Below are positions 23,803 through 33,768 of a stretch of DNA of 64,000 bases, piece by piece. Position numbers and translations under genes: made by a program. The stretch lies in contig JAJEFO010000019.1 in NCBI GenBank assembly GCA_022820365.1, positions 53,052 through 117,051 on the forward strand, in the 5' to 3' direction. Below the pieces are notes generated by a model. The model worked only from the letters and a program-made list of their open reading frames with translations, did not search any database and was not told where the DNA came from. The first letter of the stretch is position 1; each line of letters opens with the position of its first letter. Source of the stretch: Silicimonas sp. GTDB taxonomy: Bacteria > Pseudomonadota > Alphaproteobacteria > Rhodobacterales > Rhodobacteraceae.

Positions 23803-24807
23803 ATGAACGACCCAGACACCGATTTCGACCCGAACGATCCGGGAGTTCCCCTTGATGGGGTCAACCCGAACGATACGCCTTCGATGGAAGACGTTCTTTC
23901 GGAGGCTTGGGACAAGGGGTCGGAGAATGAACCGCCCGAGGGCGGGAACGAGCCGCCTGACGGTGGCGATGGCGGGGAAGGCGGCGACCCACCGCCAGAG
24001 GGCGGTACCGAGCTTCAGCCGATGGACGCACCCGCGCATTGGGCGAGCGCCGACCGGGAGATGTTCGCGAAGCAGACTCCAGAAGCGCAGAAATGGCTGA
24101 TGGAGCGGTCGAACGCGATGGACGCCGCGCACACGCAGCGGTCTCAGGAGATCGCGCCCATTCGCGGCTTCATGGAGAAATGGGACCCGTACTTCCGGCA
24201 GATGGGCGCAGACCCTGGCGCCGCCATGAACCATGTGATGGAGGCAGAATACATACTGCGCACGGGAACGCAGGCGCAGAAGCTCGACCTTCTGAAGCAG
24301 CTTATTCACGACTACGGAGTGGAGGCGCCGGGCGAGGGCGGAGAGAACGCGCCGCCGCAAGACCCGCGCGTGGACCAGCTCGCACAGCAGATGCAGGAAC
24401 TCGCGCACCGAAACAACGCGCAGGCCATGCACGCGCAGAATGCGCAGATGCAGGCCGCGAACAACGCAATTCACTCTTTCACGTCAGCGAAGAACGAGGA
24501 CGGGACTCTTGCCCATCCGTTCTTCGGGGACGTGCAGGTGGATATGGAACGATTGGCGCAGGCCGATATCGACAGCGGAAGACAACCCGATCTGAAGGAC
24601 TTGTACGACCGCGCTTGCTGGGCGAATCCGACAGTGCGGCAGAAACTTCTCGACATGCAGAAGACTGCCGACGCCAAGGAAGCGCGCAGGAAGCGTCATG
24701 CAGGGTCTTCGGTGAGCGGTGCAGGGTCCCGTCGAGCGGAACAGCGATCGGACGATCTCGATTCAATCCTGTCGAACGAGTGGGACCGCCAGATGGCGGC
24801 GGCTTGA
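23803..24807 (+). CDS. Capsid scaffolding-type protein
   Basis: 334 residues, strongly acidic and low-complexity at the start (DPDTDFDPNDPG, EPPEGGNEPPDGGDGGEGGD), then mostly helical and rich in Gln, Ala and Met (QLAQQMQELAHRNNAQAMHAQNAQMQ). It ends in a basic tail (KEARRKRHAGSSVSG). Such composition and a position directly before the capsid gene are typical of phage scaffolds, which guide prohead assembly and then leave. No protease gene is present, so scaffold exit without cleavage, as in P22, is plausible. Confidence 0.75.
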   Translation: MNDPDTDFDPNDPGVPLDGVNPNDTPSMEDVLSEAWDKGSENEPPEGGNEPPDGGDGGEGGDPPPEGGTELQPMDAPAHWASADREMFAKQTPEAQKWLMERSNAMDAAHTQRSQEIAPIRGFMEKWDPYFRQMGADPGAAMNHVMEAEYILRTGTQAQKLDLLKQLIHDYGVEAPGEGGENAPPQDPRVDQLAQQMQELAHRNNAQAMHAQNAQMQAANNAIHSFTSAKNEDGTLAHPFFGDVQVDMERLAQADIDSGRQPDLKDLYDRACWANPTVRQKLLDMQKTADAKEARRKRHAGSSVSGAGSRRAEQRSDDLDSILSNEWDRQMAAA

Positions 24808-24833
24808 CGACAAAACCATAAGAGGTGACGATC

Positions 24834-25793
24834 ATGACATCTCCGAACATTTCGGAAATGGCCACCGTCGCTATCGAGAGCCGACGCAGGAAGCTCGCGG
24901 ACAACGTGTCTGACAACACCGCGCTTCTGAACCGGCTCAAGCGGCGCGGCAAGCGTGTGCCCATCACGGGCGGACGCACGATCTACGAGGAACTCGAATA
25001 CGCTGAAAACGAGACGTACAAGCGTTTCTCCGGCTACGAGGTTCTCGACATCCAGCCTTCGGACGTTTTCACGGCAGCGGAGTTCGATCTCCGTCAGGTC
25101 GCCGTGGCCGTCACGATCAGCGGCCTGGAAAGACTCCAGAACTCCGGCAAGGAGCAGATGATTCCGCTATTGAAGAAGCGGGTCGGCAACGCCGAGAAGA
25201 CGATGATCAACGGCCTGTCCGGGGATCTGTACTCGAACGGCGAGGCCGATGGCGGCAAGCAGGTCGACGGCTTGCAGGCGGCGATCACGACCGACTCCGA
25301 CACCGGGACCTATGGCGGCATCAACCGGGCCAACCACACGTTCTGGCGCCACCAGTTCAAGGGCGGCATCAATCTTGGCAGCGCGTCATTGCGTGACGAG
25401 ATGATGAAGATGTACGTGCAGCTTTGCAGGAACATGGACAAGATCGACCTGATTCCTTCTGGCAACGACATGTTCATCGCCTTCTGGGAAACACTCCAGG
25501 ACCAGCAGCGCTTCACGAACCCGAACATGGGCAAGATGGGCTTCCTGAACATCAAGTTCATGAACGCGGACGTGGTGCTTGATGGTGGTCTCGGCGGCAG
25601 CGCCGACACCCGGGACATGTACTTCCTGAACACGGCCTACCTGAATTGGCGGCCGCACAAGGACCAGGACATGACCTCAAGCGATGACCGCTACGCGACG
25701 AACCAGGACGCGATGGTGAAGTTCATCATGTGGGCCGGAAACCTGACATGCTCCAACCTGTCCCTTCAGGGCCGGTTGCAGAAGACCGCGTAA
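24834..25793 (+). CDS. Major capsid protein
   Basis: Start at ATG 24834 (AGAGGTG upstream); a GTG nine bases earlier is less likely. The 319 residues begin with a helical arm (MATVAIESRRRKLADNVSDNTALLNRL) and then ITGGRTIYEELEYAENETYKRFSGYEVLDI, with a central TVSGLERLQNSG-type strand. This matches the HK97-fold Mu F-like/podovirus capsid group. The protein ends GNLTCSNLSLQGRLQKTA. It is placed between scaffold and small capsid-associated genes, as expected. Confidence 0.88.
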   Translation: MTSPNISEMATVAIESRRRKLADNVSDNTALLNRLKRRGKRVPITGGRTIYEELEYAENETYKRFSGYEVLDIQPSDVFTAAEFDLRQVAVAVTISGLERLQNSGKEQMIPLLKKRVGNAEKTMINGLSGDLYSNGEADGGKQVDGLQAAITTDSDTGTYGGINRANHTFWRHQFKGGINLGSASLRDEMMKMYVQLCRNMDKIDLIPSGNDMFIAFWETLQDQQRFTNPNMGKMGFLNIKFMNADVVLDGGLGGSADTRDMYFLNTAYLNWRPHKDQDMTSSDDRYATNQDAMVKFIMWAGNLTCSNLSLQGRLQKTA

Positions 25794-25805
25794 GGAGGGA
25801 TTGAC

Positions 25806-26273
25806 ATGACTCTTGCAGCACTTGGATGCAATCCTGAAGAAACCCTTGCCAAGGACAAGTGGGAAGACAAAGGGCTTCCCCCTCTTGGGACGCTTGCTTA
25901 CTCGCCCGGCAAAGGCATGTTCATCGCGTGCCAGGCGGACGGGGCCATTGCCGCAGGCGATCTTGTCCAGATCGAGGCAGGCTACCAGATCGACCAGATG
26001 ACGACATCGAGCGCCGCAGGCGTTCAGGGTGGCGTTGCTCCGGTCGCCATGGTGGACGACGCCTATGGCTGGGTGCAGGTCTTCGGAGACGCAATGGTTC
26101 GGGCGACGGCGGCAGCCGTCACCGCGAGCAATTACGGAACCGTGGGCGGCAACGGCCAGGTTGTCACGGGATCGACCACGGACACCATCTCGGGGATCAC
26201 CTACGAGGCTGACACGGGGACTGCCGCACGGCGGATCGCCTGCCAGTTGAGTTTCCCCAAGAAAGTGACCTGA
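25806..26273 (+). CDS. Capsid-associated protein (DUF2190-like fold), 155 residues
   Basis: A small beta-rich protein beginning MTLAALGCNPEETLAKDKW, with repeated Gly/Ala/Val strands (GDLVQIEAGYQIDQM, APVAMVDDAYGWVQVFGDA). DUF2190-type capsid decoration or stabilising proteins have this look (AGDLVxI... GVA...Y.WV...G). It follows the capsid gene by 12 bp with an AGGAGG site. The same kind of domain seems to recur at the N-terminus of the large fibre protein downstream. Confidence 0.65.
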   Translation: MTLAALGCNPEETLAKDKWEDKGLPPLGTLAYSPGKGMFIACQADGAIAAGDLVQIEAGYQIDQMTTSSAAGVQGGVAPVAMVDDAYGWVQVFGDAMVRATAAAVTASNYGTVGGNGQVVTGSTTDTISGITYEADTGTAARRIACQLSFPKKVT

Positions 26274-26336
26274 CGCAAAGACCGGGCGGCGGTCTGAATG
26301 CCGCCGTCCGCAACCTGCCAAAGAAGGAGCGCCAAG

Positions 26337-26888
26337 ATGGGCGGCTGGCTGAAAGTTCAAGAACCGTACGATGTACCATTTCGTCCCGGTCATGGTAGCA
26401 ACAACAATGAGACGATCACCAATTTCGAGCATTCGGAGTTCGTGAACACGGACTACATCTATCTCCTGCGGGAAGAGAAGTACACGAGACGTCACAAGGT
26501 CAGCGAACGGCCGGATCGGTACGAGACAAACAACCATCATCACACGTTGGTTTTCACGGATGCAGGCAAGCGGATCGGCAGTGACGGCCATGGCACGTAT
26601 GTCATCGAAGGCGAGACCATGGACGAGGTTCTTGCCCGGATCAGAAAGCTGAACGGCGACCCGTTTGCGGAATGCCCCGACCTATCGGAGCATCACGTCC
26701 TGAACGATCGCGGTGAATGGACCGGTGACGAGACCTACGTGCCGCTCGACTACGTGATCAAGCCCGGCACGACCGACACGTTTCTGTGCATGGCCGAAAA
26801 CAAGTCATCTTCGGCGGGGGTTTTGTCGAACACCTCCTTCTGGTGCCCGATCACCCTGCCTGAAATAGGAGAGGATGACTCGACATGA
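26337..26888 (+). CDS. Hypothetical virion-region protein, 183 residues
   Basis: ATG 26337 follows AAGGAG. The sequence is soluble and rich in His, Asn and Asp (SNNNETITNFEHSEF, NNHHHTLVFTDAGKRIG), with beta-prone segments and the end PITLPEIGEDDST. No family was recognised. It lies in the late operon between the decoration-like protein and another small protein, overlapping the latter by 4 bp. Confidence 0.6.
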   Translation: MGGWLKVQEPYDVPFRPGHGSNNNETITNFEHSEFVNTDYIYLLREEKYTRRHKVSERPDRYETNNHHHTLVFTDAGKRIGSDGHGTYVIEGETMDEVLARIRKLNGDPFAECPDLSEHHVLNDRGEWTGDETYVPLDYVIKPGTTDTFLCMAENKSSSAGVLSNTSFWCPITLPEIGEDDST

Positions 26889-27238
26889 TCATCGATCAGG
26901 TCCTTGACGCACAAAACGAGGTCACGGCAGCGCTCGTGTTCGAGGGCAGGGACGCGCAATTCGGCGGACCTATCAACTCTCTGATTGCCGTTCAGGGAAT
27001 CCGCAAGACCGGAACAACGCAGGTCACGCTTGGCATCGAGGGCGGGATCGTTCAATCCGATGGGTCGGTGGAGTGGCATCAGGTGAAGACACTCAATGTC
27101 GCAGGCACCGCAGGCGCGGAAGAGTACACGACCCAGACCACCGTTGTAGGGACCGCGTGGCGAGTCAAATACACAACGGCTGCCACGGACGAGATTCAGG
27201 TTCTCCTGACTCACGGGCAATCTCGAATTCTGGAGTGA
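26885..27238 (+). CDS. Hypothetical virion-region protein, 117 residues
   Basis: Overlaps the previous stop (ATGA). The short all-beta sequence (VTAALVFEGRDAQFGGPINSL, TTQVTLGIEGG, AWRVKYTTAATDEIQVLLTHG) resembles an immunoglobulin-like or jelly-roll decoration domain. It directly precedes the large fibre gene by 3 bp. Function unknown. Confidence 0.6.
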   Translation: MIIDQVLDAQNEVTAALVFEGRDAQFGGPINSLIAVQGIRKTGTTQVTLGIEGGIVQSDGSVEWHQVKTLNVAGTAGAEEYTTQTTVVGTAWRVKYTTAATDEIQVLLTHGQSRILE

Positions 27239-27241
27239 CCC

Positions 27242-30200
27242 ATGATCGCCTTGGGCGTCAATCCGTCGTTTGTCGAAGACACAAGCGGGTTTCACGCCGG
27301 AACCAGGGGTTGCACTGACGACTCCCGCGAATTCGTGTACCAAAGGGCCGGGGAGGCCATTGGGCAGCACGACGCCGTTGAAGTGGACATGGCCGCCGGC
27401 CAGGCATGGCAGTTGTCGGCAAGCCGGACTTCGGGCGAAAGCGGCAACCCGGTTGGTGTTGCACATGAAGCTCTTGCCGAAGGCGAGTTCGGGTGGTTCC
27501 AAGTGTGGGGCACTGCGACCGTACGCACGGTTCAGGAGACTCTGGCCGAAGGTGCCGAGCTTTGGCCCGGAAGCGTGGCGGGGGCGCTCGACCATACGCA
27601 GGGCGCACGTCCGGTTGACGGGCTGTTTGTCAGCGGCGGTCAGAACAATCTGGCAACTGTATCTCTGACCTATCCGCGCATTGCCGCTCAGACTTCAACC
27701 GGCACCGGGGCGTCGAACGTGCCGGACAAGCCCGCGACCCCATCTCAGGACACGCAGTACAACCTTAGCGTCACTGCCGGTGGAGTTGCATCGTGGGTTG
27801 AGGACGATGGCTCCATGGCCGTCGACCAGACGGCGCGGGACGCGGCCGCAACCGCAGACGACAAGGCGGATCGCGCCCTTATCGCCGCCGCGACGGCGGA
27901 CGCAGATGCTGCGACGGCGGATGCCAAGGCCGTATCAGCGCAGGCCACGGCGGACAGCAAGTCGAACGTGCCGAACGTGCCTGCCGCGAGCGTTGCAGAT
28001 GCAGACTACAACCTGCGTGTCGCCACGGACGGCACCGCCACATGGGAAGTGGACGACGGCGGAAGCGGCACCGGGGGTCCGATCACGGACGACCAGATCC
28101 CGGACGACATCACCCGCGATAGCGAGTTGCAGGCGACCGCGCAGGCGCTTGAGGGCGAGATTGTTGACAGCCTGAGTCTCGACCGTTGGAAGGGATTCTG
28201 GAGGTTTCCCCATCGCTGGGCGGACAATGATGAGGTCGCCTATACGAGGAGCGACAACGCGATTGGCCTCTACCGCCGCAGGGCGGGGCAGGCGGGCGAG
28301 GACCGGACGCAACAGGACAATCCTGAAGCCAATTCGACCGGCGAGGCATCGCCGTGGATTGCGCTGTCAGGAAGGGGCGAACTGAATGCGCAGTTGCACT
28401 GGCTGGCCAGCGGCATGTCCAAGGGCGGCGAGACTAACCAGTTTCTCAAGAAAACTAGCGGCAGGGATTTTGAGACTGAATGGGCCACGATCCTTGGCCT
28501 GCCCCCGTATCCATCATCTGGCGACCGCGACGACAAGATACCGAAGTTCGACGGGGACGTGCTTGGCTGGGAGACCGACGCTGGCGCAAGCGGAAGCACG
28601 GCAACTCCGCCAACGCTCCTGCACACATTTACCTGGACGGACAGCACTTCCACGCTGGCTGAGACAAATGCGTCATTCGCCGACCATGACTACCTGATCC
28701 TTGAGGGCTGGGTTGGTACCGACACTTCGTCGTCCCGAGATTCAGGTTATGGTGCGTTCAAGCGAACTGATCTTGCCGTTCAAAGCTATGAGATCGAATT
28801 TGCGAACAACAATCGGTTGCTGATCGACTACAGGACATCTGATCATCGTCTCAGAATACGCGGACTGTCTTCTGCTGAGGATACGGGAGAAATCCGGGTC
28901 TGGGGGGCGGCGCACCCGATAGGCGGGGGAGACAAGGGCGACAAGGGAGACCGAGGACTCAACGGCGGGGGCTACACTGCCTTCCATGTGAAGATTGCCG
29001 ATTACGACGCCGTGAAGACGACGGACGAAGGCGACATGATATGGATGGAGCTTCCAAATGTCCAAACATCAAACATCACCCTCAAGCTGCCGTCGTTGGG
29101 GCAGGGCGATGCCAGTTGGCATTGCGGCGTTTACAAGTTCAGTGACGCAAATCATTACGGAACTGTCACGGTAACGGATCATTCCGGCACTGTGCTTTCC
29201 AAGCTCCACAACCAGGGCGAGTTCCAGGGATGGACATGGGGTGGCGCGTATTGGCACATGACATCCCAATCGGGCGAGCCAGATTCCACGCCATTGCGAG
29301 TGTCCGCGCCCCAATGGTCGACGCTTTCAGGAACGATCCGGAAAGGAACCATTGTCGAGCACAATGGCTTCCCGTTCTTGGCAAAACAGGATCACGAGAA
29401 GGGCGGGGACGAGGGCAACGGACCCGATGGCGATCCCGTCAATTGGTGGGACCTGGACTCGTGGTGGGGAGTCGTCTCTCAGCAGGCGTACTACCCCGAA
29501 GGTGCCATGGGGAAGACGGGCGCCGGAACCACGTTGAAAATCTGGATGGCGTCGGAATTCATTCTCGACACCGATCCTCTCCCGACCGATTCCAACAATA
29601 CGAAGTGGAAACAGATTTGGCCGTCTTCACAGCACGAGCCAGCCCTTCGCCAGGGAATCGAGAGTTTCTTGGGCGATGCAACGCTGCGCGTGGTCGAAGA
29701 GCTTGGCAAGACCATCGTCATCAACCCGGAAGACACGACGAAGAAAGTCATCACCCTGCCGCCAGTTCTTGTCGCCAACAGCGGCGCGATGCAGAGATTC
29801 ATCATCCAGACGGGGGCAGGGGAGACCGCCGATATCCGGGTGCCGAATTCCGGCAGCATAATCGAGCAAGATGGCACAGCCGTTACCAAACTCGAATTCA
29901 GCGATGCACACAACGGGCACGTGATCGATCTTGAAGTGATCGGGGCAGACCAATGGCGAGTCGTCAACCGGTTCCCCGAGAGCGCGACGGCTCCCGTGGT
30001 CAGCGAGCGGACATTCTCCACGAAACTTGCCGACGTAACGAACTTCACCTCCACCAGCTTCGTGAAGATGGAATTCGATGCCGACAACGACGTTGAGTTG
30101 AATGTCGGCGACTACACGATTGCGAACAGCGTGGTGACGGTCCCGACCGCTGGCCGGTATGTTTGCATCGGCGCGATCGACGGAACGGCATCCGGGGCAA

Positions 30201-32635
30201 GCTCCAACAACCGGGCGCGCATTTACGCCCGGTTCGCTCATACCACGAGCGGAACGACCACCGGGCGGGAGACCGTGGGGCGCTCCTATGCTCGCAACCA
30301 ATATCCTGGCTTCTTCGCGCTCACTGCCCCCGTCTCCGACATCATTGATTGCCAGGCGGGCGACAGCATCGAGTTGCAGGGTCTTGTTGTCGAACAGACT
30401 TCAACCGACACGATGGCCATTGACGGCAGCGCGTCCAAGTTCGCGATCTACCGGATCGGTACCGGAGCCAACGGTGGAACGGGACCGAAAGGGGACAAGG
30501 GCGATCCGGGCCTGGATGGCGGGCGGCTGGCCTTCGAGCAGATTGACCAGGACACCGACCACGACTACGTGGCCCAGCTTACGCCGACCTCCATTGACAT
30601 GCCGACTGAGGATGGCCTCTACGGCATCCAGTTTACCGAAAACGACCACATCCACCTGTTCACGCTGGCGGCGCTAAAGGCAAAAGCCGCAAATGCGACC
30701 GGGACAGACGCCGCGACCAACGCCAACTCGCTGACTTTCGGCGACTACCACCTTGGCCGCAGCGAAAACCCGGCAGCCAAGATCGACGTGGGTTGGCAGG
30801 TGCAGGCCAACCAGGTCGTCACGCTCTACCGCGTCGGAGCGGGCCTGACCCAGGCCACTCTCCACAATCTCAATGCGCTTCCCGATGTTGACGATTACAC
30901 CGAAGGCGCTCTGGTCGTCGTCGGCGATATTCTCCACGAGTTGAAGGACACTGACGGTGTGAAGTCGTGGGAGGTTTTCCTGTTTGGCGCTGAAACGGGC
31001 CGATACCGCGTATCCGGCGACATGAAGGCCAAGGACTTCATCCCCTACGACGCTCAGGTTCACGGTTCGGATATTTCGTATGCCGCACTGACACGCACTG
31101 GCACATTGGCCGCGCGTGCGGCGGTCCTGTATGCAGGAACTGTTGAGGCAGGAGCCTTTTACGGCGGAAGGGCAAACCTCAGTTCATTCAGCGATTTGCA
31201 CACATGGGAGCGCACGAGCGCGGGAATAACGATCACGAAACCAACGATCAACGATGATGATCGGGATGGTGTCACCGCGCCGTTGAAACCGGCGCGCTTG
31301 GGTTCGGGCGCGATGGCCGCAAACGCCGACCTGACCAGACTTCTGATGTTCGGCGGCGAGGAATACCGAGACTCGTCCCATGAGCGCGATGTTAACGATG
31401 TTTGGGGCTTGGAGCTTCAAAACAACGGCAGTTACACCGCCCGCAAGTTCACCCAAAGCGGCGACGTTCCGGGTGCGTGGACAAGCCCAATTCATGTTGG
31501 AACTACCGATCAGGGCATACTCGGCTTCGGGGTGGACAACGAGCCGACTCCCGCGTGGCCAGCAGCCATGCGGCAATATGCCGTTAATTGGAGCGCCCAT
31601 ACGATCACATGGACGCTCATGCGTCAGGTCGGCACCGTTCCCCATGGGCGAACGGCGGCTGTGGCGGGTGGACATTTCGTCCCGACTGACAACCCCGACC
31701 TCGTAATCATCGAAGGATTCTTTGGTCTCGGTTACGGGGGTAGCGCGCTGCGAAGCGATTGGGCACGGTATCACGCCAATCTGACCACGGGGATCATCAC
31801 GTACGAGACCCTGACTCCGACCGGCGATGTTCCGAGCGCCCGAACGCTCGGCGCGGCAGACGGTGACGGATCATCCGGCTTGATTATCGGCGGTGCAGCC
31901 AACAACGCCACGCTCAACGACGCCCACCGATATCTTGTGAATGGCGACACCATCGACTTTGAGAGCCTGAATTTCACGTCAGGGATTGGCGGGCGTGACG
32001 ATCTGCTGCTGGTAGGCGACGAGCGGGAAGGACTCGTTGGTCTTGGCAGCACAGCCGCTGCCTTGGTCAACAACAATCCCGTCGCCACGTTCCATGCCTA
32101 CTCCGTGTCTTCATCGACATGGGAGAACAAGCGCACAGACCTGTCTGGGCTGGCGCGGGTGCTCGCGAATGAATCAGCGTTTGACCCCCTGCGCAACCCG
32201 GCACCGACGAAAGACCTCATCGGCAGCGTAACCCCGTCAGGGAATACGCTGGCTGGCCATTCGTGGACCATTCCATCGGCGCACCAAGCTTTGATTTCAA
32301 GCGTCGATCGGGCGGGCGCGAGCAGCGGAACCGACTGGCTGCAAATACCGATGGTCGACTACATGCGCCATGATCTTGGTTATGATGGCGTTGTCATCGA
32401 GTCCGAGAGAAACGGCGCGGTGCGCAATCCGCTGACGAGCGTGAAAATCCCGTTCACTGCATTCAAGCGGGCCACGTCTACCGCCCCGTTCGGCGCGGGT
32501 TTGTTCAAGAATGCCGACGCGGACAATCAACACATAGACGCCGTGTGCGAGCAGGCGGGAAGCCGACTGCGCATTCGCCTGCACGTCGGAAGCCCGGACA
32601 ACGGCACCACTCTCAAGGTCTATCTGGCTTCATGA
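27242..32635 (+). CDS. Giant fibre/adhesin protein with coiled coil, collagen-like and kelch-like segments
   Basis: At 1797 residues this is the largest gene of the window. The start (~residues 1-150) resembles the DUF2190-like capsid-associated protein. An Ala/Asp/Lys coiled coil (TADDKADRALIAAATADADAATADAK) follows near residue 200. Collagen-like triplets occur twice, GDKGDKGDRGLNGG near residue 562 and GPKGDKGDPGLDGG near residue 1083. The last third has kelch-like propeller repeats (LLMFGGEEYRD, LIIGGAANNATLNDAHRY). A role as receptor-binding fibre or head fibre is likely. Its position between capsid and connector genes, away from the other fibre genes, favours a capsid-attached fibre. 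Confidence 0.8.
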   Translation: MIALGVNPSFVEDTSGFHAGTRGCTDDSREFVYQRAGEAIGQHDAVEVDMAAGQAWQLSASRTSGESGNPVGVAHEALAEGEFGWFQVWGTATVRTVQETLAEGAELWPGSVAGALDHTQGARPVDGLFVSGGQNNLATVSLTYPRIAAQTSTGTGASNVPDKPATPSQDTQYNLSVTAGGVASWVEDDGSMAVDQTARDAAATADDKADRALIAAATADADAATADAKAVSAQATADSKSNVPNVPAASVADADYNLRVATDGTATWEVDDGGSGTGGPITDDQIPDDITRDSELQATAQALEGEIVDSLSLDRWKGFWRFPHRWADNDEVAYTRSDNAIGLYRRRAGQAGEDRTQQDNPEANSTGEASPWIALSGRGELNAQLHWLASGMSKGGETNQFLKKTSGRDFETEWATILGLPPYPSSGDRDDKIPKFDGDVLGWETDAGASGSTATPPTLLHTFTWTDSTSTLAETNASFADHDYLILEGWVGTDTSSSRDSGYGAFKRTDLAVQSYEIEFANNNRLLIDYRTSDHRLRIRGLSSAEDTGEIRVWGAAHPIGGGDKGDKGDRGLNGGGYTAFHVKIADYDAVKTTDEGDMIWMELPNVQTSNITLKLPSLGQGDASWHCGVYKFSDANHYGTVTVTDHSGTVLSKLHNQGEFQGWTWGGAYWHMTSQSGEPDSTPLRVSAPQWSTLSGTIRKGTIVEHNGFPFLAKQDHEKGGDEGNGPDGDPVNWWDLDSWWGVVSQQAYYPEGAMGKTGAGTTLKIWMASEFILDTDPLPTDSNNTKWKQIWPSSQHEPALRQGIESFLGDATLRVVEELGKTIVINPEDTTKKVITLPPVLVANSGAMQRFIIQTGAGETADIRVPNSGSIIEQDGTAVTKLEFSDAHNGHVIDLEVIGADQWRVVNRFPESATAPVVSERTFSTKLADVTNFTSTSFVKMEFDADNDVELNVGDYTIANSVVTVPTAGRYVCIGAIDGTASGASSNNRARIYARFAHTTSGTTTGRETVGRSYARNQYPGFFALTAPVSDIIDCQAGDSIELQGLVVEQTSTDTMAIDGSASKFAIYRIGTGANGGTGPKGDKGDPGLDGGRLAFEQIDQDTDHDYVAQLTPTSIDMPTEDGLYGIQFTENDHIHLFTLAALKAKAANATGTDAATNANSLTFGDYHLGRSENPAAKIDVGWQVQANQVVTLYRVGAGLTQATLHNLNALPDVDDYTEGALVVVGDILHELKDTDGVKSWEVFLFGAETGRYRVSGDMKAKDFIPYDAQVHGSDISYAALTRTGTLAARAAVLYAGTVEAGAFYGGRANLSSFSDLHTWERTSAGITITKPTINDDDRDGVTAPLKPARLGSGAMAANADLTRLLMFGGEEYRDSSHERDVNDVWGLELQNNGSYTARKFTQSGDVPGAWTSPIHVGTTDQGILGFGVDNEPTPAWPAAMRQYAVNWSAHTITWTLMRQVGTVPHGRTAAVAGGHFVPTDNPDLVIIEGFFGLGYGGSALRSDWARYHANLTTGIITYETLTPTGDVPSARTLGAADGDGSSGLIIGGAANNATLNDAHRYLVNGDTIDFESLNFTSGIGGRDDLLLVGDEREGLVGLGSTAAALVNNNPVATFHAYSVSSSTWENKRTDLSGLARVLANESAFDPLRNPAPTKDLIGSVTPSGNTLAGHSWTIPSAHQALISSVDRAGASSGTDWLQIPMVDYMRHDLGYDGVVIESERNGAVRNPLTSVKIPFTAFKRATSTAPFGAGLFKNADADNQHIDAVCEQAGSRLRIRLHVGSPDNGTTLKVYLAS

Positions 32636-32739
32636 CTCTTCAAGGCCAAATCATTCAGGGGTCTCTGGCGGAGAATGCATCCCCCCAGGTGGCGCCGGAG
32701 GCCCCGCCAGCCGGGACCGCAGCGGTGAAAGGAAAGTGA
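32632..32739 (+). CDS. Tiny protein, 35 residues, coupled to the fibre gene
   Basis: The ATG overlaps the fibre stop (ATGA) and the frame runs to 32739. The sequence is MTLQGQIIQGSLAENASPQV followed by a Pro/Ala-rich end with VKGK. It is too short for classification, but overlap and in-line placement suggest it is translated. Confidence 0.45.
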   Translation: MTLQGQIIQGSLAENASPQVAPEAPPAGTAAVKGK

Positions 32740-32740
32740 A

Positions 32741-33040
32741 ATGAACACGCAGGAAATTGTCACATTGGGCGGAATCGCAGGTGCGTTCCTGGCAATCGGG
32801 CGACTCTTCTTCATGATCCGCGAGGGCGGTGCCGAAAAGCAGGAGATGGTCGATGACATCAAGTGGCTGAAGGAAGAGGCGGAGAAAGATCGGGCCTTCA
32901 GGAAAGAGATGTATGCGCGTTTTGACGAAATGAAGCAACTCATCAACGACATGCGTCTTGAAAGTGCCAAATCTCATGCCGCCATCGAAGAGCGGATCGC
33001 AGTGCTCGAAGTCTCCGGGTGCTCGCCCGCAAAGAAGTGA
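32741..33040 (+). CDS. Membrane-anchored coiled-coil protein, possible holin or spanin-like
   Basis: 99 residues. One N-terminal transmembrane helix (IVTLGGIAGAFLAIGRLFFMI) is followed by a charged coiled coil (KQEMVDDIKWLKEEAEKDRAFRKEMYARFDEMKQLI). This resembles XhlA-type haemolysin-like proteins or accessory lysis proteins, with the coiled coil in a polar compartment. It is the best lysis-related candidate in the prophage, although no endolysin lies next to it. The ATG follows AAAGGAAAG. Confidence 0.6.
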   Translation: MNTQEIVTLGGIAGAFLAIGRLFFMIREGGAEKQEMVDDIKWLKEEAEKDRAFRKEMYARFDEMKQLINDMRLESAKSHAAIEERIAVLEVSGCSPAKK

Positions 33041-33072
33041 AGACAGGTTCAGCAACATGAAAGGAACCTAAA

Positions 33073-33768
33073 ATGGAAGCTGCAGCACAAGCCGCGCAAT
33101 TCGACCTCAACCAAGTGCCGGAAGGCGCAGTGGCGGTGGGAGCCGACCATCTTGACGGAGCCTTCGTCCAGCCCATCGATCCCGTACAGCGCAGGGGCAG
33201 GGACGGAAAGTTCATCTACGGCGACCCGGATTTCAAGGGCGTCGATGCGTCCATCGTCGAATTCTACCGGAACCCCATCGCGAACGCCGACTACGTGAAG
33301 ATCACGTATCCGGGCGACAAGTTCTTCGGGCCGGATCGTCCGGTGACGGAAGAGGACAAGCTGCGGTATGCCCGACAGTGGAACCTCTTTGTCAGTCAGG
33401 AAGACCAGCTCAAGGGCCAGACACGGCTGACGCGGATCGCCTGGCTTGACCCGGCAGCACGAAATCGGCTCGCGGAAGCGCGGATCCTGACGGTCGAGCA
33501 ACTGGCAAGCGTCACCGATACCAACCTGCAACGGCTTGGTCCGGGCATGCGGACCTTCGTGCAGCGGGCCAAACAGCATCTCGGAGAGAAGGCGCAGTAC
33601 CAGAAGGCGCACGAGGTCCACAAGGAAGTCGAGGATCTCCGCAAGGAGAACGCCGAGATGAAGGCGCAGATGGAGAAGCTGATGAAGACCGTGGAAGCGT
33701 CTCAGGAGGCGCCGGCCAAGCGCGGGCGTCCGGCCAAGGCCGAAAAGGACGCGGAGAATGCCGGATAA
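33073..33768 (+). CDS. Hypothetical virion-region protein with coiled coil and basic tail
   Basis: 231 residues. The N-terminal half is globular and rich in Asp, Pro and Tyr (YGDPDFKGVDASIVEFYRNP, KITYPGDKFFGPDRPV). A helix-hairpin-like stretch follows (LTVEQLASVTDTNLQRLGPGM), then a coiled coil (EVHKEVEDLRKENAEMKAQMEKLMKT), and an AT-hook-like end (KRGRPAKAEKD). The basic tail could touch DNA. It overlaps the adaptor gene by 11 bp. Unknown function. Confidence 0.6.
   Translation: MEAAAQAAQFDLNQVPEGAVAVGADHLDGAFVQPIDPVQRRGRDGKFIYGDPDFKGVDASIVEFYRNPIANADYVKITYPGDKFFGPDRPVTEEDKLRYARQWNLFVSQEDQLKGQTRLTRIAWLDPAARNRLAEARILTVEQLASVTDTNLQRLGPGMRTFVQRAKQHLGEKAQYQKAHEVHKEVEDLRKENAEMKAQMEKLMKTVEASQEAPAKRGRPAKAEKDAENAG

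Noticed and set aside
32741..33040. Certain holin
   Set aside because: The single helix plus coiled coil fits, but an adjacent endolysin is missing, so it is kept only as a candidate.
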